Shown: positions 9,248 through 19,270 of the stretch, one piece after another
Numbering within the stretch: the stretch's first letter is position 1
Layout: each line of letters starts with the position of its first letter
Assembly: GCA_002457215.1 (NCBI GenBank)
Contig: NTJZ01000010.1
Span: forward strand, 1 to 64,000
Origin: OM182 bacterium MED-G28
GTDB lineage: Bacteria > Pseudomonadota > Gammaproteobacteria > Pseudomonadales > Pseudohongiellaceae
Length of the DNA stretch: 64,000 nt
Direction of reading: 5' to 3'
The notes under the pieces: generated by a model
What the model saw: the letters and a program-made list of their open reading frames with translations, nothing else
What the model was told of the DNA's origin: nothing
Databases searched by the model: none
Program-made: the position numbers and the translations under genes

Positions 9248-11299
9248 ATGCAAAATTTTCTACACCGCTTAAATCATCGAAAGGTTTTTCGGGTTGCAAC
9301 GGTTTATAGCGTTGTGGCATGGCTCCTTATGCAAATCCTTGACATTGTCCTTCCAACTTTTAACGCTCCTTTATGGGTTAACCAAACGCTTTTACTTCTG
9401 CTTCTATTAGGTCTGCCTCTCGTTACCATTTTAGCTTGGTTGATGGATAGCCATACTGAAGAAGAAAATGAACAGAAAATAAACGCGTCACAACAACAAA
9501 AAAGTTTTATCACGGGAGGATCAATCGTTAATAGCTTAGCGTTTGGCTTAATTTTTTTGGCAGTTACCTTTCTGCTAATGGACCGATTTTTATTGTCTTC
9601 CAATGAACAAGCAAATAATTCCCAAAATAACGGTAATACTAGTCAACAAATTATTCAACGAACAAACATCCTATTACCTTCTGACCACACCATTGCACTC
9701 GCAGAGATGATGCCCCTAGGTGTCGGTCGAAAATCTATAGCGATCTCAAACCAAGGAAATTTTTTAGCCTATGTGGCTAATGAGTCCGGATCACTCAAAA
9801 TTTACATCCGGCCAATGGACTCTTTTGAGGCCTACCCATTAAATGGAACTGAAGGTGGCTTCTCCCCTTTCTTCTCCCCTGACGAACAATGGCTGGGGTT
9901 TTTAACTCCGACCCATATTCTAAAAATTCCTGTATCTGGTGGCTCACCACAAACACTAACGGAGTCAACTAATGTGTATGGCATTACATGGGGAGATGAT
10001 AACAATATAATTTTCTCAGAAAGAGAAGGTATGCGAGTAGCTTCGATCTCAGCCGACGGAGGACAAAAAAATATTCTCCTTGAGAGCACAGATCTAGTTA
10101 TGAATCCTACACTTCTTCCAGACAACAAAGGTATTCTACTTTCGAACCTATCTTCTGTAATTCAGCTTTTCGATCCCAAAACTGGAGTCGTTACACCTTT
10201 AATTCCGCGAGGGCGGGACGCACGCTATATTGATTCAGGTCACATCGTGTATGCCGGCATGGAAAGCTATATGGCTGCACCCTTTAACTTAGAAACCATG
10301 TCCATTGAGGGGTCTGCATTTCCAATTCTAGATGGCGTCTTAGTAGAAGCTTTGGGCGCATCACAACTTACATTTTCAAATAATGGAATTTTAGCTTATA
10401 TACCAGGCGCAGATATGGGTATTGTTACCCCTGTATGGACCGATCGTAATGGAAATGAAACACCAGTTTCTTTAATCTCTCGCAGATACGGGAGCTTTGA
10501 CTTGTCCCCTAATGCCTCTCAAGTAGCTATTTCCATCGTTGATGGGCCCGACTCTGATGTATGGGTTTACGATTTTGATCGCCAAACTACCCCCCAGAGA
10601 TTAACCGTAGGCAAAGGTGCATTATTTCCCAAGTGGTCTTTAGATGGCGACGATATAGTTTTCGGTGCACAGAATCCAGCTAATTCAGACGTAAGAGCAA
10701 GGCTTGATATTCAAGGCTCAGGCGCTGTTGAATCCACACGAATTGATTCTGACTTTGCGGATTTAATTGCTCCTGATTCGTGGGGTGAAAATGGAGAATT
10801 GGTTGTTTCAGCGATATCCCAAGCTGATCAAGGTCTCGATTTATACGTTATCGATCCTCAAGATCAAGAACGTCGACCTTTTTTAGTCACGGAAAATTCC
10901 GAATGGGGAGCGTCATTTTCACCAAACAGTGATTACGTTGCATACACCACCGACGTTTCAGGACAATATCAAATTAATGTAAAACGTTATCCTGCTACCG
11001 AGGAGAGATGGGTAATATCTTCAGGTTATGGTGAAGAACCATTTTGGTCAGAAGATGGAAGCGAAATTTTTTATCGAAGAGGAAACCAATGGCTATCAAT
11101 TCCAATCAAGACTAGCCCAGAGTTTGAAGCTGGGGTTCCCGAAGTACTTTTTGAAGGACCATATGGGAATGTACCTGGCATCTCATATGGAGTTGTAGAC
11201 AATGGTGAAAAATTTTTCCTTTTAAAACAGCCAAATCAAGAACTTCCGAGAGAAATTAATATAGTTAACAATTGGGCAATTGCGTTAGAAGAGCGCTAA
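9248..11299 (+). CDS. Membrane-anchored TolB/WD40-like beta-propeller protein
   Basis: This is a 683-residue protein of unknown role. Residues 1-65 (HRKVFRVATVYSVVAWLLMQILDIVLP onward) match the N-terminal module found on many adenylate-cyclase or TPR-type membrane proteins: two membrane helices joined by a short loop. A third hydrophobic segment (about 94-115) follows a charged linker. The remainder (about 165-680) is a propeller of PD40-like blades, for example GGFSPFFSPDEQWLGFLT and GASFSPNSDYVAYTTDVSG. No protease or kinase catalytic motif was seen. AGGAG lies 7 bases before the ATG. Its stop overlaps the stop of the convergent DsbD-like gene by 3 bases. Confidence 0.75.
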   Translation: MQNFLHRLNHRKVFRVATVYSVVAWLLMQILDIVLPTFNAPLWVNQTLLLLLLLGLPLVTILAWLMDSHTEEENEQKINASQQQKSFITGGSIVNSLAFGLIFLAVTFLLMDRFLLSSNEQANNSQNNGNTSQQIIQRTNILLPSDHTIALAEMMPLGVGRKSIAISNQGNFLAYVANESGSLKIYIRPMDSFEAYPLNGTEGGFSPFFSPDEQWLGFLTPTHILKIPVSGGSPQTLTESTNVYGITWGDDNNIIFSEREGMRVASISADGGQKNILLESTDLVMNPTLLPDNKGILLSNLSSVIQLFDPKTGVVTPLIPRGRDARYIDSGHIVYAGMESYMAAPFNLETMSIEGSAFPILDGVLVEALGASQLTFSNNGILAYIPGADMGIVTPVWTDRNGNETPVSLISRRYGSFDLSPNASQVAISIVDGPDSDVWVYDFDRQTTPQRLTVGKGALFPKWSLDGDDIVFGAQNPANSDVRARLDIQGSGAVESTRIDSDFADLIAPDSWGENGELVVSAISQADQGLDLYVIDPQDQERRPFLVTENSEWGASFSPNSDYVAYTTDVSGQYQINVKRYPATEERWVISSGYGEEPFWSEDGSEIFYRRGNQWLSIPIKTSPEFEAGVPEVLFEGPYGNVPGISYGVVDNGEKFFLLKQPNQELPREINIVNNWAIALEER

Positions 11300-14223
11300 A
11301 TAGCTTCAAATGCGTCGGCGACAATTCCTGGCGTCAGTATTTGCGGCAGAATTACTGGCTCTTTCGCCGAGTCGCCCGGATAAAGCACATATAAAGGAAC
11401 CGAAGGGCGATTAAATCGTTCCAAGACCGCGGTTATTTCTGGGTCTTCGTTAGTCCAATCCCCTTTCATGTAGGTAATCTCGTTATCTGTCATAGCCTGT
11501 TGCACTCGATCAGTTCCAAGTGTGGTTTGCTCATTTGCCAAACAAGTAATACACCAGGCAGCTGTCATGTTGACGAATACAGGCTTTCCTTGCGCCTGCA
11601 GTTCATTTAATCGCGCCGTGCTAAATACTTCATAGTTTTGTGTTGGGTTGCCTTCTTCATCGAACTGCGCGACATCAGCGGCTGTAACTGTTTGCATAAA
11701 AGGGCTTTGTGCCAGATATATCGCTAGAGCAAAGCTTCCAATGCTTACGGCATAATTAACTGTCCGAAGGATCGGCCCCATGGTAAACCGGCGTTGATAC
11801 AACCAGGCAGCAAACGCAAACACAATACAAACAAGCAGAACTAACGACATGCCCATTACACCAACTTGATTCCCTAATACCCAAAGGAAAAACAAGGCCG
11901 AAGCATAAAGCGGAAAAGCCATGAATTGCTTAAAGGTAGTCATCCATGCTCCCGGTTTAGGCAAATAGCGGAACAACGCAGGAATAAAAGAAAGAATTAA
12001 TATAGGTAAGGCCATGCCTAAACCTAATGAAACAAACACTAACATCGCCACTGCCCAGGATTGGGACAATGCGAAACCGATAGCGGGCCCCATAAAAGGT
12101 GCGGTGCAAGGTGTTGCAACTGTTGTTGCTAAGACGCCGGTAAAGAAAGACCCTTTGTAACCGCCCTTATTAGCCAGTCCACCGCCAGCTCCCATTAGGC
12201 TAGTGCCGATTTCAAACACACCAGACAAGCTGAGGGCCATCAAAAAGAACAAATATACGATAAATGCAAGGAACCAAGGCTGTTGAAATTGAAAAGCCCA
12301 TCCAACTGCTTCACCTCCAGCGCGAAGCGCGATCAGGACGCTAGCAAGCACTACAAACGCTGAGATAACGCCAACAGCATATACTATTCCATCCATGCGC
12401 TGTGTATGCTGAGATTCACCGATATTTTTAGTAAAACTTAGTGCCTTAATAGACAGCACCGGGAAGACACAAGGCATTAAGTTCAGAATAATGCCGCCTA
12501 GCAATGCGAACAGCATATAGAGAAGCAATCCACTGCCATCATCGCTGTTTCCGCCACCACCCCCATTTATCGTAGCAAGTGGAGTTATCGTCGTTAGGTT
12601 CGCATCAGCTGCTGGATTCTCAAAATCATAGGCAATGCGCTCGCCATTATCATTTTCCAATACCAAGACGCCGAAGACTTCGCTCAGATCAGTCAGCATG
12701 CGGCGGGGCTGCTGATGCGTAATCTGCAACAAGTTCTGTTGAATACTTACATCTCGTAATGGGCCCGGCTTTATGACGCGACGCTGGTCTGGGAAAAACC
12801 ACGCTTCTGAATAGTCTGCAAATAATGGTTCAGGAGAATCAAACCCTAAACTAACCCGTTCACCCGCTGCCGCTATAATCGATTGAATTTCGTGATCTGA
12901 AATTGGTAAGTTATCTCGAGCGGTGGCGAATAATTCACCGGCGGTAGCATTAAGTTCCGCAACCTCTGATACTGGCAGAGTAATACTCAAGCGTTGATCG
13001 CCCGGAATACAAATTTGTTCGCACACATTCCAAAAAGCCAGAGCGCTTAGTTCAACTGAATCACCTTCGTAGTTTTCAGGAATTGTGATTGCGACAGGCA
13101 GTAAAATTTCTTCCTCGTAACCAAAATTTACTAAATCAGTTTCATAGAACGGCAGCCAATGTGGCGCTGGCCATTGAATCTCGCCAATCTGAGTGCCCTC
13201 GGGAGCAACCCATTCAGTCAAGCTTGTGGGCTCACCGCTATCACCACCCATTTTCCAATAGGTGTGCCAATGTTCTGCGGGATCAAGTCGCAATCCCAGC
13301 CAGGCAGTTTCACCTGGAACGATACTGGTGGTTTCTGCTAATAACTCCACTTCAATACTATAGTCGCGGGCAACACTAGTTAAGCGTGGCGCGATGTCGT
13401 AAGCACGCCACGAACCATCGTCGTCAATTAATTTAAGCGTACCGACTAATTCGCTTAGATCATCTGGATAGCGCCGATGTTGCTCAGTGGAAATTTGAAT
13501 CCGATCTCCATCCAAGATCACTTTCCGGAATGGCGCATATTTCATAATGCGCCGCTCGGTTGGGAAAAAATAAGCTTCGTCAACATTTTCGAATTCGCCA
13601 TTAAAAGCACTCACCATGACATTCACTTTGTCATCGTGAGCGTTAAACTGACTAAGTAAGTTGTGCTGACCTATGGCCACGGGAGTAAGATCTCTAGTAT
13701 CCATAAAACTAGCGACCCAGCGCTCATCAATTTCCAGAGAACTAGCTACTGGGAGTGAAAGCGAAAATTCGGCATCTCCAGGGATACAAATTTCTTCACA
13801 AACCTGCCAGTCAATTTTGGTCCTTAGGTCAAAGCTGGCCCCTTCAAAATCTGACGGAATAGTGACTGGTATAGGAAGGATTACTTCTCGCTCATAAGTG
13901 AAAGTGACTAGCTCACTTCCAAGAAAAGGGGTCCATTCTGGGATAGGCCAAACGATATCGCCAATTTCAGCGCCATCAGCAATTTCCCAGTCACTGGTGA
14001 AGGTCGCAACTCCGCTATCACCCCCAAATTTCCAGTAGGTATGCCAATGATCAGCAGGGTCTAGGCGAATACCAAGCCATAAAGTCTCACCAGCAACCAC
14101 ATTTGTAGTCTCTGAAATCAACTCTACTTCGATCTGATCAGTTTTATGCACTTGGCCATAGCCAGTGCTGGCCAAGCCAAATAAAATCAGATTTATCAGT
14201 AGCTTATAAGCATATCTTTGCAT
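11296..14223 (-). CDS. ScsB/DsbD-like thiol:disulfide interchange protein with duplicated N-terminal domain
   Basis: This 975-residue membrane protein is predicted to carry electrons from cytoplasmic thioredoxin to periplasmic targets. After a signal peptide (about 1-23) come two copies of a DsbD-alpha-like domain. Each has a matching CEE/QICIPGD cysteine pair (VCEEICIPGDAEF and VCEQICIPGDQRL), near residues 30-290 and 295-545. An eight-helix transporter core follows, with the redox cysteines in NLMPCVFPVL and VATPCTAPFMG. The C-terminal thioredoxin-like domain has AAWC891-IT-C894. The duplicated N-terminus fits ScsB (copper-stress branch) better than classical DsbD, which has one. No scsA/C/D or cycZ neighbour is present. 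Confidence 0.85.
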   Translation of the reverse strand: MQRYAYKLLINLILFGLASTGYGQVHKTDQIEVELISETTNVVAGETLWLGIRLDPADHWHTYWKFGGDSGVATFTSDWEIADGAEIGDIVWPIPEWTPFLGSELVTFTYEREVILPIPVTIPSDFEGASFDLRTKIDWQVCEEICIPGDAEFSLSLPVASSLEIDERWVASFMDTRDLTPVAIGQHNLLSQFNAHDDKVNVMVSAFNGEFENVDEAYFFPTERRIMKYAPFRKVILDGDRIQISTEQHRRYPDDLSELVGTLKLIDDDGSWRAYDIAPRLTSVARDYSIEVELLAETTSIVPGETAWLGLRLDPAEHWHTYWKMGGDSGEPTSLTEWVAPEGTQIGEIQWPAPHWLPFYETDLVNFGYEEEILLPVAITIPENYEGDSVELSALAFWNVCEQICIPGDQRLSITLPVSEVAELNATAGELFATARDNLPISDHEIQSIIAAAGERVSLGFDSPEPLFADYSEAWFFPDQRRVIKPGPLRDVSIQQNLLQITHQQPRRMLTDLSEVFGVLVLENDNGERIAYDFENPAADANLTTITPLATINGGGGGNSDDGSGLLLYMLFALLGGIILNLMPCVFPVLSIKALSFTKNIGESQHTQRMDGIVYAVGVISAFVVLASVLIALRAGGEAVGWAFQFQQPWFLAFIVYLFFLMALSLSGVFEIGTSLMGAGGGLANKGGYKGSFFTGVLATTVATPCTAPFMGPAIGFALSQSWAVAMLVFVSLGLGMALPILILSFIPALFRYLPKPGAWMTTFKQFMAFPLYASALFFLWVLGNQVGVMGMSLVLLVCIVFAFAAWLYQRRFTMGPILRTVNYAVSIGSFALAIYLAQSPFMQTVTAADVAQFDEEGNPTQNYEVFSTARLNELQAQGKPVFVNMTAAWCITCLANEQTTLGTDRVQQAMTDNEITYMKGDWTNEDPEITAVLERFNRPSVPLYVLYPGDSAKEPVILPQILTPGIVADAFEAI

Positions 14224-14507
14224 TTAGGCTGCCATTATCATAAGCGGAGAATTGTACTCGCTAGCTCGGGTACTGATTGTGCCAAAAGGTAACAAATTTT
14301 GTCCATTCTATCACGTTAGCTCATAGACAGTTTCGGCATTTTACGGACATCACTATAGCAATATAATACCTTCGACAGACCCGCTAAATTCGAAGCAACA
14401 GACCTAATTCAATAGAACATCATGCGAATATATTGCCTTTCGAACAGCAGAAAGCCTCTGCAGTAACAATACTGAGACCAATTATGTGACCTGCTCGTTT
14501 AGTGCGC

Positions 14508-16256
14508 TTAAATACTAGCAAGCAGATGCTCTACTATTAATTGCAAATTCACCGCTCCTCGAAATTCATTAATAGCAAGACGATAAGCGATTTCCACTTC
14601 GCTAGCTGAATCCGCAGGCCAATCTTCCGTTGCCACATTGAATGCAATCGCATCAATGATCCTTGCTTGATCCTCTATAGGGCTCAAGACCATTTTAAGG
14701 TGCCGCTCACCTACACGGCGCTGTTGAATCAAATTGAACCGTCCATCGAAGAGCGGCTCAGTAAATTCCTGACCCCAAGGTCCTGCACTATGGATTAATT
14801 GTGCTGTTTCTAGGCTAAGCCATTCTGATTCAACGAGCCCATCACTTAATACCTTCGCTTGTAATTGTTCGGCGGTGAGCAATTTTGCTGCCTCTTTTGA
14901 AAAAGCTTCACTAAACGCATCGAAATTCCGCTTGTCGAGACTTAGTCCAGCAGCCATAGCATGTCCACCAAATTTACTAAACAAACCAGGATTTTTAGTT
15001 GCCACCGCATCTAACGCATCCCTTATATGAAAGCCTCTTACTGAACGCGCAGACCCTTTTAATTGCTTTTCTTCACCATCTTCATTTTCAACTTCAGCAA
15101 AAGCAATTACCGGGCGATGGTATTTGTCCTTTACTCTTGATGCGACGATCCCTACGACGCCCTGATGCCAACGCTCGTCAAACAAACAAAGTGCCGCCGG
15201 TAGCGATTCTTCCTCAAGGTTAAGCTCACTTAAATATTGAAAGGCTTGATCACGCATCTCTGATTCGATGTATTTGCGGTCTTGATTCATTCCATCAAGT
15301 TGTAATGCTAATTGATGGGCGGACCCTGCCGATTCAGCCAGCAGGCATTCGATGCCAATGGACATGTCTTCTAACCTGCCTGCCGCATTTAGCCGTGGAC
15401 CCAGACTAAAGCCCAAATCACTAGAAGAAATACCTTTTTTGTTCCTATTCGAGATTTCAAGTAGCGCCAAAATGCCTGGCCGTGATCGCCCTGCCCGGAT
15501 ACGCTTTAATCCTTCATCGACAAGAATACGATTATTCCTATCCAGTGCTACAACATCAGCCACGGTGCCCAAAGCGACTAGATCCAGCTGATCAGCAAGA
15601 TTTGGCTCTATTATGCTCTGCTCTTTAAACCAATTTAAGGATCGGAGACGGCTTCTTAACGCTAACATCACATAAAATATAACCCCAACTCCAGCAATAC
15701 ATTTACTTTCGAAATCACATTCCGGTTGGTTCGGGTTAATAATCGCCTGGGCAGCAGGAAGCTGTGACGGAGCAATATGGTGGTCGGTGATAAGGACATC
15801 TATACCTGCTTTGTTAGCAGTTTCTACTCCCTCTATACTCGAAATCCCATTGTCAACTGTTATTATGAGATCTGGATTCCTGAGCTTTGCCAACTCGACA
15901 ATCTTTGGCGTAAGCCCATAGCCGAATTCGAATCGATTGGGCACGATATATTCAATAGCATTAGCACCAAACTGTCGCAGTACATTTATTGCCAACACGC
16001 AACTCGTGGCACCGTCTGCATCGAAATCCGAGACAATCAAAATTTTTTTTCGCGCTACCAAACAACTAACCAATAAATCTAAAGCCTTGTTCATATCCTT
16101 AAAACTATCAGGCGTTAGCAGATTAGATAGACCCAAATTTAATTCATCGACAGATAAAATCTCGCGCTGTCGATATACGCGCTGCAGGACAGGATGGATG
16201 GAATCAGTAAAGCTGAGATTCGGATCACTAGCGCGCCGCTGAATCTGAATAGCCAT
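14508..16256 (-). CDS. recJ: Single-stranded-DNA-specific exonuclease RecJ
   Basis: This 582-residue 5'-3' exonuclease of the DHH superfamily acts in recombination and mismatch repair. Catalytic motifs are visible in order: IVSDFDADGATSC (motif I), ITVDNGIS, VLITDHHIAP (DHH, motif III) and VALGTVADVV. The DHHA1-type GFSLGPRLNAAGRL and KFGGHAMAAGLSL follow, and a C-terminal OB-like domain completes the protein. The length matches the family. It starts 10 bases after the thrC stop on the same strand, so it is probably the last gene of a hom-thrC-recJ unit. Confidence 0.95.
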   Translation of the reverse strand: MAIQIQRRASDPNLSFTDSIHPVLQRVYRQREILSVDELNLGLSNLLTPDSFKDMNKALDLLVSCLVARKKILIVSDFDADGATSCVLAINVLRQFGANAIEYIVPNRFEFGYGLTPKIVELAKLRNPDLIITVDNGISSIEGVETANKAGIDVLITDHHIAPSQLPAAQAIINPNQPECDFESKCIAGVGVIFYVMLALRSRLRSLNWFKEQSIIEPNLADQLDLVALGTVADVVALDRNNRILVDEGLKRIRAGRSRPGILALLEISNRNKKGISSSDLGFSLGPRLNAAGRLEDMSIGIECLLAESAGSAHQLALQLDGMNQDRKYIESEMRDQAFQYLSELNLEEESLPAALCLFDERWHQGVVGIVASRVKDKYHRPVIAFAEVENEDGEEKQLKGSARSVRGFHIRDALDAVATKNPGLFSKFGGHAMAAGLSLDKRNFDAFSEAFSKEAAKLLTAEQLQAKVLSDGLVESEWLSLETAQLIHSAGPWGQEFTEPLFDGRFNLIQQRRVGERHLKMVLSPIEDQARIIDAIAFNVATEDWPADSASEVEIAYRLAINEFRGAVNLQLIVEHLLASI

Positions 16257-16266
16257 TGCCTAGAGA

Positions 16267-17667
16267 TTAATCTGCGCGAACATGAGTCTTAATATAATTT
16301 TTGACTTTGCCAAGGTCATTAGAAACTACCGAATAACGCTCTTCTCTTTCATTTAAGTCTTTCAAATGGACGGGTAGAACTGGTTCAGACAAACCTGCCG
16401 CTGCAATGGCTTCCGCAAATTTAGCGGGGTGCGCTGTCGCCAGCGTAATCATGGGTAATTCTGAATTATTTTGCTGACATTCTCGTGCAGATCTAACACC
16501 CACGGCGCTGTGTGGATCTAAAAGAATCCCATTCTCTTTAAAGATCTGCTCAATGGTATTGCAGGTCGTTTCATCATCAATGCTCGCGCTGTCAAAATGA
16601 TTTTTGACCTGTCTCCACTGCTCGCTCGACACACTCAAAGTTTCCTTGCCAAGGCGCTCCATAAAGTCCAAAAGGGTAGCACCATCGCGACCAAACAAAT
16701 CGAATAAAAATCTTTCAAAGTTAGATGAAATCAAGATATCCATGCTCGGCGAAAAAGTCTTACTTAATTCGGATACCGAATAATCATTCTTACTTATAAA
16801 GCGATGCAAAATATCATTCTTATTCGTTGCAACAACAAGCCGGTCAATCGGCAGACCCATTCTTTTGGCCAAATATCCAGCATAAATATCGCCAAAATTC
16901 CCTGTTGGCACAGAAAAAGAAACTTTCTTCTCTGGAGCACCAAGTTTTAAGGCAGCGAAAAAGTAATACACTATCTGCATCAAGATCCGCGCCCAATTAA
17001 TTGAGTTGACAGCGACTAGCTGTCGCCCTTCCGGCAAGAATGATTGATCTGCAAAGGCTGCCTTAACGATTCGCTGGCAATCATCAAAATTACCTTCGAC
17101 GGCTAGATTAAATACATTATCCCCAGGAACAGTGGTCATTTGTTTGCGTTGCACATCTGATACTCGTTGATGTGGGTGCAAGATAAAAATATCGACTTGA
17201 TCAGAGTGACGACAACCTTCAAGTGCGGCGGATCCTGTATCTCCAGAAGTTGCTCCGAGAATGACTACTCGCTGATCATTTTTTTTGAGTACATAGTCAA
17301 GCATTCTACCCAGCACTTGCAGAGCAAAATCCTTGAATGCCAGGGTGGGCCCATGAAAAAGTTCTAAGAGATACTCTTGTTTGCCTAACTGCACCAATGG
17401 CGCTACAGCGGGGTGATCAAATTCCTTATAACTGTCTTCAATTATTCTTTTTAATTCAGCTTCTGGAATTGCGCCATCAATAAATGGGACAACAATAGCC
17501 AAAGCAAGATCAGCGTATTCAAGCGACTGCCAAACTTGCATTTGCTCTTTGGAAATCTTTGGAAGGTCCGCAGGTACATAAAGACCCCCATCTGGCGCCA
17601 AGCCAGTTAACAGAACCTGTTCAAAGTTTTGGGGCTCACTACCGCCTCGAGTACTGATATATTTCAT
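16267..17667 (-). CDS. thrC: Threonine synthase
   Basis: This PLP enzyme turns O-phosphohomoserine into threonine. The 466-residue sequence starts MKYISTRGGS. It holds the PLP-binding lysine in HGPTLAFKDFALQ (K112) and the PLP-phosphate loop in ILGATSGDTGSAALEG. The VPTGNFGDIYAGYLAKRMGLP block is typical of the long threonine synthases of enteric bacteria and yeast. It lies 15 bases after hom on the same strand and 10 before recJ. Together with lysC and hom it supplies the threonine branch. Confidence 0.96.
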   Translation of the reverse strand: MKYISTRGGSEPQNFEQVLLTGLAPDGGLYVPADLPKISKEQMQVWQSLEYADLALAIVVPFIDGAIPEAELKRIIEDSYKEFDHPAVAPLVQLGKQEYLLELFHGPTLAFKDFALQVLGRMLDYVLKKNDQRVVILGATSGDTGSAALEGCRHSDQVDIFILHPHQRVSDVQRKQMTTVPGDNVFNLAVEGNFDDCQRIVKAAFADQSFLPEGRQLVAVNSINWARILMQIVYYFFAALKLGAPEKKVSFSVPTGNFGDIYAGYLAKRMGLPIDRLVVATNKNDILHRFISKNDYSVSELSKTFSPSMDILISSNFERFLFDLFGRDGATLLDFMERLGKETLSVSSEQWRQVKNHFDSASIDDETTCNTIEQIFKENGILLDPHSAVGVRSARECQQNNSELPMITLATAHPAKFAEAIAAAGLSEPVLPVHLKDLNEREERYSVVSNDLGKVKNYIKTHVRAD

Positions 17668-17682
17668 GCCAGCAAACCGACT

Positions 17683-19020
17683 CTAAGCCGCCTCTCCATG
17701 AAAGGGTTCAACACGAATACGATTTATTTTTCCAGCAATATCTTCTAATGCTTCGATAGCATCGATTGCTTTATTTAATTGACGCTCTTCTGCAGAGTGC
17801 GTAAGGATAATAATCGGCACTGTTTCGCTTATCGCTTCCTTTTGTATCACCGCCTCAATACTGATGTTATGAGCTTGTAGAATACTTGAGATTCTCGCCA
17901 TGACACCTACGCGATCCATCGCCGGAATACGCAAATAATATTCTGCGTTTATGTCTTCAATGTCGACAACTGATACACCGCTGGGCATTTCCCGATAACC
18001 CAGCGGTGGGTAAACTGGAGATGCAGCTCCGCTTTGAATATGTCTACAAAGGTCCACTAAATCTGCAACAACGGCAGATGCAGTTGCCTCAGCCCCTGCT
18101 CCTGGACCATTGTAAAGAGTTGCTCCTACAGCATTGCCATGGACCAATATAGCATTTCCTACACCATTCGAGTTTGCCAATAGACGTGATTTAGATAACA
18201 GCGTTGGGTGCACACGCATTTCAACACCTTTCTCTGATCTACGAGCAATTCCAAGGTGTTTAATACAATAACCTAGTTCATCTGCATAACTAATGTCTTC
18301 TGGAGTAATTTGGCTAATTCCTTCCGTGTAAGTCTTGTTAAATTGAAGCGGAATACCAAATGCTATAGAGCCCATAATTGTTAATTTGTGAGCAGCATCG
18401 ATACCTTCAACATCAAAAGTCGGATCAGCTTCGGCATAGCCTAATTCCTGAGCCTCTATTAAAACTTCATCAAATTTGCGCTTCTTCGAAGTCATTTCTG
18501 ACATTATGAAATTACCAGTGCCGTTTATAATGCCAGCAAGCCAATCTATCTTATTGGCTGCCAGACCTTCACGTAATGCTTTTATTATCGGAATGCCACC
18601 TGCTACGCTACTTTCAAAGGCAAGCGTCACATTATTTGCCTGCGCCAATTGAAATAATTCATTTCCATACTCTGCTATCAACGCTTTATTTGCAGTAACG
18701 ATATGTTTGCCATTAACTAAAGCTTGTCGAATCACCTCAAGCGCGGGATCAACCCCTCCAATAGTTTCAATTACTACATCGATTGATTCGTCATTGACCG
18801 CATCCAGCGGATCATTGCTAAGGTTTTCTATGCCACTTAATTTTTCAGGATGTAGGGTACGAGTAGCTATACGGGTTACCTTTAATTCAGCACCCAAACG
18901 TAGGCGCAATTCTTCGGCATTTTTTTGAAGCAAAGCTAACGTTCCTCCGCCGACAGTACCTAGTCCACAGATTGCAATATTGAGGCCTTTTCTATTTCCG
19001 TTATTCACACTTTTTTCCAC
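17683..19020 (-). CDS. hom: Homoserine dehydrogenase (with ACT domain)
   Basis: This enzyme reduces aspartate semialdehyde to homoserine with NAD(P)H. In the 445-residue protein, GLGTVGGGTLALL (near 19-31) is the dinucleotide-binding loop. NKALIAEYGNELF and the catalytic GIINGTGNFIMSEM, with YAEADPTFDVEGIDAAHK, are the family signatures. A C-terminal ACT domain (YYLRIPAMDRVGVMARISSIL) indicates threonine feedback control. It heads the hom-thrC-recJ run. A monofunctional enzyme separate from the aspartokinase matches the pseudomonad arrangement rather than the enterobacterial ThrA fusion. Confidence 0.96.
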   Translation of the reverse strand: MEKSVNNGNRKGLNIAICGLGTVGGGTLALLQKNAEELRLRLGAELKVTRIATRTLHPEKLSGIENLSNDPLDAVNDESIDVVIETIGGVDPALEVIRQALVNGKHIVTANKALIAEYGNELFQLAQANNVTLAFESSVAGGIPIIKALREGLAANKIDWLAGIINGTGNFIMSEMTSKKRKFDEVLIEAQELGYAEADPTFDVEGIDAAHKLTIMGSIAFGIPLQFNKTYTEGISQITPEDISYADELGYCIKHLGIARRSEKGVEMRVHPTLLSKSRLLANSNGVGNAILVHGNAVGATLYNGPGAGAEATASAVVADLVDLCRHIQSGAASPVYPPLGYREMPSGVSVVDIEDINAEYYLRIPAMDRVGVMARISSILQAHNISIEAVIQKEAISETVPIIILTHSAEERQLNKAIDAIEALEDIAGKINRIRVEPFHGEAA

Positions 19021-19270
19021 TAGCAGTATTTAACTAACCATTATAGCCAATGAGTCACGTCCCCCTTTCGTCATCACTGCAATTTAGTGCACTGAATAAT
19101 CGCAATGGTCGTGCATAACCGAAAATTATACTGGAATCCAACAATAAACTCAGCCGCAGCCAAGTTTCCCTCTACTGGATTAGAGGATCAATATTTGGAA
19201 ATAGTGCAGAGACTAATAAAAAGCTCACCAAGTGGCAGCCCTATAAGCACTCAGGATAGCGCATTTGTGG

